In this document: positions 1-4,588 of the stretch, piece by piece
Layout: each line of letters starts with the position of its first letter
Position numbering within the stretch: the stretch's first letter is position 1
NCBI GenBank assembly: GCA_011390055.1
Contig: JAABTC010000151.1
Coordinates: forward strand, 1 to 5,260
Source of the DNA: Burkholderiales bacterium
GTDB lineage: Bacteria; Pseudomonadota; Gammaproteobacteria; Burkholderiales; Burkholderiaceae_C
Length of the DNA stretch: 5,260 bases
Reading direction: 5' to 3'
The notes under the pieces: model-generated
Databases searched by the model: none
What the model was told of the DNA's origin: nothing
What the model saw: only the letters and a program-made list of their open reading frames with translations
Program-made: the position numbers and the translations under genes

Positions 1-11
1 GTCGTGCTCAT
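1..11 (-). CDS. Probable start of a downstream SpoVR-family gene (5' fragment only)
   Basis: On the minus strand an ATG at 11-9 overlaps the TGA stop of yeaH in an ATGA arrangement, and the frame is open to the window edge (Met-Ser-Thr, then a partial codon). A GAGG lies about 10 nt upstream inside the yeaH coding end and could serve as ribosome binding site. A 4-nt overlap is typical of translationally coupled operon genes. In many proteobacteria the gene after the prkA-yeaH pair encodes a SpoVR/YcgB family protein, so that is the expected identity. Only three complete codons are visible, so the product is inferred from gene order and not read from sequence. Confidence 0.4.
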
Positions 12-1300
12 GCCGCGCGCGCCTCGGCGCCCTCTTTCTTGAACAGATCGCGGAACACCGGGTAGATCTGCGACACCTCCGTGGCCTTCCTCATCGCGAA
101 CTGCTTGGCCACCCCGACGAGCTGCGCGTACTCCTGCCACAGGTTCTGCTCTTCCTCGGCCACCTGCACGTAGGCGAAGTAGCGCGTCAGCGGCAGGATC
201 TTGTCGGCCAGCAGTTCGCGGCAGCGGCCGGAATCGTGGTGCCAGTTGTCGCCATCGCTGGCCTGCGCGCCGTAGATGTTCCACTCGCTCGGGCTGTAGC
301 GGGCACGGATGATCTCTTCCATCAGCACCAGCGCACTCGACACCACCGTGCCACCGGTTTCGGTGGCGTGGAAGAAGTTCTGCTCGTCGACCTCGGCCGC
401 CTGCGTGTGGTGGCGGATGAAGACGATGTCGATCTTTTCGTAGTGCCGCGTCAGGAACAGGTACAGCAGGATGAAGAAGCGCTTGGCCAGGTCCTTGCGG
501 CCCTCGTCCATCGAGCCCGAGATGTCCATCAGGCAGAACATCACCGCCTTGGAGGTCGGCACCGGCACGCGCACCCGGTTGCGGAAGCGCAAATCGATCG
601 GGTCGAGGAAGGGGATGCGGGCCACGCGGTTGCGCAGCACCGCGATGCGCGCTTCGAGGTCGACGATCTGAAGCCGCGTGGCCACGTCGCCGATCGGCGC
701 GTCGCGCAACAAAGCTTCGAGCTCGTCTTCCAGCGCGCGCAATTGACGGCGTGAATCGGCGCCGATGGCGATGCGGCGACCGATCGCGCCACGCATCGAG
801 CGCACCACGTGCAGGTTGGTCGCGGTGCCGTCGCTGGTGTAGCCCGCGCGCTGGCTCTTCCACTCGGGCACCTCGGCGAGCTGGGTGCGCACCAGGTGGG
901 GCAGCGCCAGGTCTTCGAAGAAGACCTGCATGAACTCTTCCTTGGTCAGCGTGAAGGTGAAGTCGTCTTCGCCTTCCCCGGAGTCGCTGGCCTTGCCCTT
1001 GCCCTTGCCGCCGGCGCCGCCTTTGGGCCGCTCGATGCGGTCGCCGCGCACGTACTCCTTGTTGCCCGGGTGGACCATTTCGCGCGTACCGCCGCTGCCG
1101 TGCCGGAACACCGGCTCGGAGATGTCCTTCTTCGGGATCGTGACGTCTTCGGCGCGCTCGATGTCGCGGATGCTGCGCCCATCGACCGCGCGCTTGACCG
1201 CCTCGCGGATCTGCTCCTTGTAGCGGCGCAGGAACCGCTCGCGGTTGCCGATCGACTTGTTTTTGCCCGAAAGGCGGCGATCGATGATTTGTTGCAGCAT
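8..1300 (-). CDS. yeaH: YeaH/YhbH family (DUF444) VWA-domain protein
   Basis: This 430-residue protein matches the E. coli YeaH family (about 427 aa) along its whole length. The start is supported by the family N-terminus: IDRRLSGKNKS at residues 6-16, followed by the RxRFLRRYK block and DISEPxFxxGxGG near 59-71. A Gly/Lys/Asp-rich low-complexity linker (about 93-113) follows HPGNKEYVRGDRIERP. Residues about 183-228 are charged and heptad-like and could form a coiled coil. The C-terminal half is a von Willebrand A-like domain: VMFCLMDISGSMDE carries the MIDAS DxSxS at D259/S261/S263, ETGGTVVSSAL supplies the likely MIDAS threonine near 315-318, and ASDGDNW (347-353) a later acidic element. 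No signal peptide or membrane segment is seen, so it is probably cytoplasmic. It sits 86 nt downstream of prkA on the same strand. The family is co-regulated with PrkA/YeaG in E. coli; its biochemical role is unknown. A physical partnership with PrkA is inferred. No clear SD precedes the start. Confidence 0.95.
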   Translation of the reverse strand: MLQQIIDRRLSGKNKSIGNRERFLRRYKEQIREAVKRAVDGRSIRDIERAEDVTIPKKDISEPVFRHGSGGTREMVHPGNKEYVRGDRIERPKGGAGGKGKGKASDSGEGEDDFTFTLTKEEFMQVFFEDLALPHLVRTQLAEVPEWKSQRAGYTSDGTATNLHVVRSMRGAIGRRIAIGADSRRQLRALEDELEALLRDAPIGDVATRLQIVDLEARIAVLRNRVARIPFLDPIDLRFRNRVRVPVPTSKAVMFCLMDISGSMDEGRKDLAKRFFILLYLFLTRHYEKIDIVFIRHHTQAAEVDEQNFFHATETGGTVVSSALVLMEEIIRARYSPSEWNIYGAQASDGDNWHHDSGRCRELLADKILPLTRYFAYVQVAEEEQNLWQEYAQLVGVAKQFAMRKATEVSQIYPVFRDLFKKEGAEARAA

Positions 1301-1312
1301 GCGAAGTCAGCC

Positions 1313-1385
1313 GGTGAAGGGCCGCTCCCGAGCAGGCTGAGCGCCCCCTCGGGGGGCCGCGAACGGAGTGAGCTTGGGGGCCATC
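1313..1385. repeat. REP-like GC-rich dispersed repeat between prkA and yeaH
   Basis: Almost the whole 86-nt gap is a GC-rich element that begins right after the prkA stop. Its core is a tight inverted repeat, GCCCCC (1343-1348) and GGGGGC (1352-1357), around a 3-nt TCG loop. A second G-run (1376-1380) followed by C could pair with the same C-run instead. GCTC/GAGC elements at 1324-1327, 1330-1333, 1339-1342 and 1370-1373 give further short pairings. The wording, with GAACGGAGTGAGCTTGGGGG next to a CCCCCTCGGGGGG core, resembles a dispersed intergenic repeat I recall from many Burkholderiales genomes; copy number here cannot be seen. No U-tract follows the stem on the minus strand, so it does not look like an intrinsic terminator. 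It could instead stabilise or process the prkA-yeaH mRNA. Confidence 0.65.
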
Positions 1386-1386
1386 T

Positions 1387-3309
1387 TCAACTCGACTTGC
1401 GCACCCGCAAGTACCACTCGCACAACAGCCGCACCTGCTTGGGCGTGTAGCCCTTGGCGACCATGCGGGTGACGAAGTCCTCGTGCTTCTTGGCCTCGTC
1501 GGCACTCGCCTTCGCATTGAAGCTGATCACCGGCAGCAGCTCCTCGGTGTTGGAGAACATCTTCTTCTCGATCACCGTGCGCAGCTTCTCGTAGCTGGTC
1601 CAGACCGGGTTGTTGCCCTGGTTGTTGGCGCGCGCGCGCAACACGAAGTTGACGATCTCGTTGCGGAAGTCCTTCGGGTTGGCGATGCCGGCCGGTTTTT
1701 CGATCTTCTCGAGCTCGGCATTCAGCGCGCCGCGGTCGAACACCTCGCCGGTGTCGGTGTCGCGGTACTCGTGGTCCTGGATCCAGTAATCGGCATAGGT
1801 CACGTAGCGGTCGAAGATGTTCTGGCCGTACTCGCTGTAGCTCTCGAGGTAGGCGGTCTGGATCTCCTTGCCGATGAATTCGGCATAGCGCGTGGCCAGG
1901 TGCTCCTTGATGAAGCCCAGGTACTTCTGCTCGGATTCGGCCGGGAACTGCTCGCGCTCGATCTGCTGCTCCAGCACGTACATCAGGTGCACCGGATTGG
2001 CGGCCACCTCCTGGCTGTCGAAGTTGAAGACCTTCGAGATGATCTTGAAGGCAAAGCGCGTGGAGATGCCGCTCATGCCCTCGTCGACCCCTGCATAGTC
2101 GCGGTACTCCTGGTAGCTCTTGGCGCGCGGGTCGGTGTCCTTCAGGTTCTCGCCGTCGTAGACCTGCATCTTGGAATACAGCGACGAGTTCTCGGGCTCC
2201 TTCAGCCGCGTCAGCACCGCGAACTGGCTCATCATCTTGAGCGTGCCGGGGGCGCACTTGGCCTCCGACAGCGACGAGTTGCGGATCAGCTTCTCGTAGA
2301 TCTTGATCTCTTCGGACACGCGCAGGCAGTACGGCACCTTGACGATGTAGATGCGGTCGAGGAAGGCCTCGTTGTTCTTGTTGTTGCGGAAGGCCTTCCA
2401 CTCGCTCTCGTTGCTGTGCGCCAGCACGATGCCGTCGAACGGGATCGCGCCGAAACCCTCGGTGCCCTTGAAGTTGCCTTCCTGGGTGGCCGTCAGCAAC
2501 GGGTGCAGCACCTTGATCGGCGCCTTGAACATCTCGACGAATTCGAGCAGGCCCTGGTTGGACAGGCACAGGCCGCCCGAATAGCTGTAAGCGTCGGGGT
2601 CGTCCTGGGCGTAGGTCTCGAGCTTGCGGATGTCGACCTTGCCGACCAGCGAGCTGATGTCCTGGTTGTTCTCGTCGCCCGGTTCGGTCTTGCTGATGCC
2701 GACCTGCTTGAGCATCGACGGGTGGCGCTTGACGACCTTGAACTTGCGGATGTCGCCGCCGTACTCTTCCAGCCGCTTGACCGCCCACGGCGACAGGATG
2801 CGCTGCAGGTAGCGTCGCGGGATGCCGTATTCGCGCTCCAGGATCGGACCGTCTTCGGCCAGGTCGAACAGGCCGAGCGGCGACTCGTTGACCGGCGAAC
2901 CCTTGATGGCGTAGAAGGGTACGTCCTGCATCAGCTGCTTCAAGCGCTCAGCGATCGAGCTCTTGCCGCCGCCCACCGGGCCCAGCAGGTAGAGGATCTG
3001 CTTCTTTTCTTCGAGCCCCTGCGCGGCATGCCGGAAATACGACACGACCTGCTCGATCGCGTCCTCCATGCCGTAGAACTCGGCGAACGCCGGGTAGATC
3101 TTGATGAGCTTGTTGGCAAACAGGCGCGACAGCCGCGGATCGTTGCGGGTGTCGACCGTCTGCGGCTCGCCGATGGCCTTGAGCATGCGCTCGGCCGCGG
3201 TGGCGTAGGCCAGCGGGTTGCGCTTGCACTCGGCGAGGTAGTCCTCGAGCGAGATTTCTTCTTCGCGCGTGCGCTCGAAGCGTGCGGTGAAACTGCTGAT
3301 TGCGTCCAT
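1387..3309 (-). CDS. prkA: PrkA family serine protein kinase / AAA+ ATPase (YeaG)
   Basis: This 640-residue protein corresponds to PrkA/YeaG (E. coli YeaG is about 644 aa). The N-terminal AAA_PrkA region contains a Walker A GPVGGGKS at 110-117. A likely Walker B region is SGGLCLSNQGLLEFVEM (244-260). A sensor-1-like asparagine sits in LAHSNESEW (296-304), an arginine-finger-like FLDRI is at 316-320, and a sensor-2-like arginine occurs in GISTRFAFK (414-422). The C-terminal third (from about 390) is the PrkA_C domain. I see no canonical Hanks-type kinase motifs, so kinase activity rests on family literature. E. coli yeaG is reported to be RpoS- and NtrC-dependent and to support survival of prolonged nitrogen starvation. 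The start is fixed by an excellent SD (AAGGAGGT, 6-nt spacing). The gene is first of the prkA-yeaH-(spoVR) set. It is intact, with all expected AAA+ motifs, and is predicted to be cytoplasmic. Confidence 0.96.
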   Translation of the reverse strand: MDAISSFTARFERTREEEISLEDYLAECKRNPLAYATAAERMLKAIGEPQTVDTRNDPRLSRLFANKLIKIYPAFAEFYGMEDAIEQVVSYFRHAAQGLEEKKQILYLLGPVGGGKSSIAERLKQLMQDVPFYAIKGSPVNESPLGLFDLAEDGPILEREYGIPRRYLQRILSPWAVKRLEEYGGDIRKFKVVKRHPSMLKQVGISKTEPGDENNQDISSLVGKVDIRKLETYAQDDPDAYSYSGGLCLSNQGLLEFVEMFKAPIKVLHPLLTATQEGNFKGTEGFGAIPFDGIVLAHSNESEWKAFRNNKNNEAFLDRIYIVKVPYCLRVSEEIKIYEKLIRNSSLSEAKCAPGTLKMMSQFAVLTRLKEPENSSLYSKMQVYDGENLKDTDPRAKSYQEYRDYAGVDEGMSGISTRFAFKIISKVFNFDSQEVAANPVHLMYVLEQQIEREQFPAESEQKYLGFIKEHLATRYAEFIGKEIQTAYLESYSEYGQNIFDRYVTYADYWIQDHEYRDTDTGEVFDRGALNAELEKIEKPAGIANPKDFRNEIVNFVLRARANNQGNNPVWTSYEKLRTVIEKKMFSNTEELLPVISFNAKASADEAKKHEDFVTRMVAKGYTPKQVRLLCEWYLRVRKSS

Positions 3310-3315
3310 GGATGG

Positions 3316-3323
3316 ACCTCCTT
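3316..3323 (-). promoter_or_regulatory. Strong Shine-Dalgarno of prkA
   Basis: On the minus strand AAGGAGGT, fully complementary to the 16S rRNA anti-SD, ends 6 nt before the prkA ATG at 3309. This fixes the start codon. It is the best SD in the window; yeaH and the FAH gene have poor ones. Confidence 0.9.
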
Positions 3324-3330
3324 GTGAGGT
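3316..3330 (-). promoter_or_regulatory. Hairpin enclosing the prkA SD
   Basis: In the minus-strand transcript ACCTC (3330-3326) can pair with GAGGT (3320-3316) around a 5-nt ACAAG loop, placing most of the SD in a stem. Five base pairs, three of them G-C, form a modest structure that ribosomes or warming could open. This suggests translational tuning of prkA, but a 5-bp stem can also arise by chance when an SD is this strong. Confidence 0.4.
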
Positions 3331-3339
3331 GTCGACGCC

Positions 3340-3357
3340 GCCGGGCCACAGCCCGGC
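3340..3357 (-). promoter_or_regulatory. GC-rich leader stem-loop upstream of prkA
   Basis: GCCGGGC (3340-3346) and GCCCGGC (3351-3357) form a perfect 7-bp, all-GC inverted repeat with a 4-nt loop (UGUG in the minus-strand RNA). It lies 30 nt upstream of the prkA start and just upstream of the SD hairpin. No U-tract follows it, so it is not an intrinsic terminator. It should fold stably in the leader; its function is unknown. Confidence 0.5.
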
Positions 3358-3363
3358 CGCGTC

Positions 3364-3421
3364 TGGGAAGTTCTGATGCAGTCCCGGCCTGACAGGGCCC
3401 GGGCGGCATCAGAGCTTTCCG
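3364..3421. repeat. 58-nt near-perfect inverted repeat (long hairpin)
   Basis: Bases 3364-3390 pair in strict register with 3421-3395 around a GACA tetraloop (3391-3394). Of 27 opposed positions, 20 are Watson-Crick, 5 are G-T, and 2 are mismatched (3380/3405 A-G and 3385/3400 C-C). The longest unbroken block is TCTGATGC (3372-3379) with GCATCAGA (3406-3413). All five G-T pairs read as G-U wobbles in a plus-strand RNA but as A/C mismatches in a minus-strand RNA. No T-tract follows on either strand, so it is not a standard terminator. It may be a folded leader element, a small plus-strand RNA hairpin, or a REP/MITE-like repeat; the sequence alone does not decide. Confidence 0.7.
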
Positions 3422-3466
3422 ATCCAGGGAGCACTTTCCGTGCGCGCTATCTTGATCGCAGCTTCG

Positions 3467-3531
3467 CTCATCTGGCACCGGCTCAAAGCCTGAGATGAGG
3501 CCCAAAGCGCCCACATTTGGCGGTTTGAGCC
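3467..3531. repeat. Interlocking inverted repeats in the prkA leader
   Basis: Two inverted repeats overlap here. CTCATCT (3467-3473) matches AGATGAG (3493-3499), 7 bp. GGCTCAAA (3480-3487) matches TTTGAGCC (3524-3531), 8 bp, and gains two more pairs (CC 3489-3490 with GG 3522-3523) if G3488 is bulged. The 5' arm of the second lies inside the loop of the first, so in RNA they would be mutually exclusive or form a pseudoknot. Arms of this length are near what chance gives in 390 nt, so confidence is low. Confidence 0.3.
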
Positions 3532-3536
3532 CACAT
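3509..3536. repeat. Direct repeat GCCCACAT with 20-bp period
   Basis: GCCCACAT occurs at 3509-3516 and again at 3529-3536, exactly 20 bp apart, about two helical turns, so both copies face the same side of the DNA. The spacer and flanks contain CCAAA/TTTGG (3502-3506/3516-3520). The arrangement suits a pair of binding half-sites for a regulator, but no known operator is recognised. Confidence 0.3.
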
Positions 3537-3540
3537 GTCA

Positions 3541-3552
3541 GGCCTGCAGGCC
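3541..3552. repeat. 12-bp perfect palindrome GGCCTGCAGGCC
   Basis: A perfect dyad lies between the candidate promoter and prkA, overlapping a second palindrome CAGGCCTG (3539-3546). It could be an operator or chance in GC-rich DNA. No known family consensus is recognised. Confidence 0.25.
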
Positions 3553-3590
3553 GGCACCTGCACTCAACGCGCCCGCGGCGAATGCGCTGA

Positions 3591-3600
3591 CGGCATGCCG
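3591..3600. repeat. 10-bp palindrome CGGCATGCCG at the predicted transcription start
   Basis: A perfect 10-bp dyad begins 4 bp downstream of the candidate -10 box on the minus strand and so covers the expected transcription start. That is a normal place for a repressor site. It could also be a chance palindrome. Confidence 0.25.
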
Positions 3601-3604
3601 CGAC

Positions 3605-3633
3605 TTTTTAGTGCCCTGCCGCGGTGCTGGCAA
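3605..3633 (-). promoter_or_regulatory. Candidate sigma70-type promoter for prkA-yeaH
   Basis: On the minus strand TTGCCA (3633-3628, 5 of 6 matches to TTGACA) is followed, after exactly 17 nt, by TAAAAA (3610-3605, 4 of 6 matches to TATAAT). This A/T run is the most conspicuous one in an otherwise GC-rich region. Transcription would start near 3598, giving a leader of about 290 nt before prkA and placing the inverted repeats in the 5' UTR. Sigma S tolerates similar elements and RpoS control would fit the family, but nothing specific to sigma S is seen. Found by eye only. Confidence 0.4.
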
Positions 3634-3699
3634 GCCCCGTCGCGGTGGGTGTTGCGTGCACCACGATGATCCAACGCAGTGCGAGGAAGTTCCGCGAAC

Positions 3700-4563
3700 T
3701 CAGCCGTCGATCAGTGCCGGGTTCCATGCGTGCACCGTCTGCTCCTGCAGCCCGAGCTTCTCGATGTACACACGCATCGTGTCGCCAGGCTTCAGGAACA
3801 CCGGGTTCGGCTTGATGCCCAGGCCCACCCCCGGCGGTGTGCCGGTGGTGATGAGGTCCCCCGGATTGAGGGTCATGAAGCGACTCAGGTAACTCACGAT
3901 CTGGGCCGCACCGAAGATCATCGTCTTGGTGCTGCCCTTCTGGTAGCGGTGGCCGTTGACCTCGAGCCACATCGACAAATCCTGGACATCGCCGACTTCG
4001 TCGGTGGTCACGAGCCAGGGGCCGACCGGGCCGAAGGTGTCGCAGCCTTTGCCTTTGTCCCACTGGCTGCCGCGCTCGAGCTGGTACTCGCGCTCCGACA
4101 CATCGTTGACGACGCAGTAGCCGGCCACGTGCGCCAGCGCGTCGGCTTCGGACACATAGCGCGCGCGGCTGCCGATCACGATGCCGAGCTCGACCTCCCA
4201 GTCCGACTTGGTCGAACCCTGGGGCAGCACCACCGGGTGGTTGCAGCCGACCGCGGAGTCGACCGTCTTCATGAAGACGATCGGCTCCTTCGGGATCGGC
4301 ATGTTCGACTCGGCCGCATGGTCGGCGTAGTTCAGGCCGATCGCGATGAACTTGCCCATGCCCGACCACGGCACCGCGAGGCGGCCTTGCGGCACCACCG
4401 GCAAGGCTTGCAGGTCGAGCGCACGCAGGGCGGCCAGCGCGGCCGGCGAGAGGGTGGCCGGCGTGATATCGGGCAACAGTGCCGAGAGGTCTCGCACCTG
4501 CCCCTGGGTGTCGAGCAGACCGGGTTTTTCGTGGCCCTTGGGGCCGTGACGCAGCAGTTTCAT
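3700..4563 (-). CDS. Fumarylacetoacetate hydrolase family protein (sugar-acid hydrolase-like)
   Basis: The 287-residue protein is a single-domain FAH family enzyme of normal length (about 280-290 aa). Visible signatures are GLNYADHAAE (76-85), FMKTVDSAVG (97-106), SDWEVELGIVIG (120-131) with likely metal ligands E123 and E125, VNDVSERE (152-159) with third ligand D154, a conserved lysine in DKGKGCDTFGPVGPW (169-183), and GDLITTGTPPGVGLG (235-249). These enzymes are divalent-metal-dependent and cleave or hydrate beta-diketo or related acids. The N-terminus MKLLRHGPKGHEKPGLLD matches the subgroup containing 2,4-diketo-3-deoxy-L-fuconate hydrolase and proteins often labelled ureidoglycolate lyase. 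Position 25 nt after a polyol/uronate dehydrogenase gene favours a sugar-acid pathway, but the exact substrate is not decidable. Only a weak SD-like AGGA lies about 14 nt before the ATG, and the start rests on family similarity. Predicted cytoplasmic. Confidence 0.9.
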   Translation of the reverse strand: MKLLRHGPKGHEKPGLLDTQGQVRDLSALLPDITPATLSPAALAALRALDLQALPVVPQGRLAVPWSGMGKFIAIGLNYADHAAESNMPIPKEPIVFMKTVDSAVGCNHPVVLPQGSTKSDWEVELGIVIGSRARYVSEADALAHVAGYCVVNDVSEREYQLERGSQWDKGKGCDTFGPVGPWLVTTDEVGDVQDLSMWLEVNGHRYQKGSTKTMIFGAAQIVSYLSRFMTLNPGDLITTGTPPGVGLGIKPNPVFLKPGDTMRVYIEKLGLQEQTVHAWNPALIDG

Positions 4564-4588
4564 GGCGGTGGGATGTTTCCTGGGTGGG

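Larger units (their letters stand above)
3310..3699. other. 390-nt intergenic region between the FAH gene and prkA
   Basis: No credible coding sequence is found on either strand; open frames crossing it are extensions of shadow frames. It contains a candidate minus-strand promoter, several inverted and direct repeats, and the prkA SD, each listed separately. A 5-bp stem with a 3-nt loop (3688-3700) overlaps the FAH stop codon but lacks a U-tract, so no clear terminator separates the two units. Read-through from the catabolic genes into prkA is therefore possible. Confidence 0.7.

Noticed and set aside
809..1450. 213-residue plus-strand open frame opposite yeaH
   Set aside because: Antisense shadow of a well-supported gene; its Ala/Leu-rich composition comes from GC bias.
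1307..2788. 493-residue minus-strand frame overlapping prkA and ending in the intergenic repeat
   Set aside because: It is an out-of-frame reading of prkA rich in Arg/Gly/Gln/Pro. Its C-terminus is just the translated dispersed repeat.
1483..3327. 614-residue open frame on the plus strand opposite prkA
   Set aside because: It mirrors prkA in a GC-rich genome, is rich in Val/Leu/Asp/Arg/His typical of antisense frames, and shows no recognisable domain.
3415..3440. CTTTCCG direct repeat (3415-3421 and 3434-3440)
   Set aside because: A 7-mer pair at 19-bp spacing is close to chance. One copy is part of the large hairpin arm, so it does not stand alone.
3488..3503. Possible sigma54 promoter on the minus strand, which would fit NtrC control of yeaG in E. 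coli
   Set aside because: The GG and GC elements are separated by 11 nt instead of 10, and the TGGCAC/TTGC context is poor. Other GG/GC pairs in the region were similarly off or weak.
3574..3609. Plus-strand terminator-like CGCGGC/GCCGCG stem followed by five Ts
   Set aside because: The 6-bp stem has a 17-nt loop and no plus-strand gene precedes it. The T-run is better explained as the minus-strand -10 box.
3688..3702. Stem-loop at the FAH stop codon as an intrinsic terminator
   Set aside because: Only a 5-bp stem with a 3-nt loop and no U-tract downstream on the minus strand.
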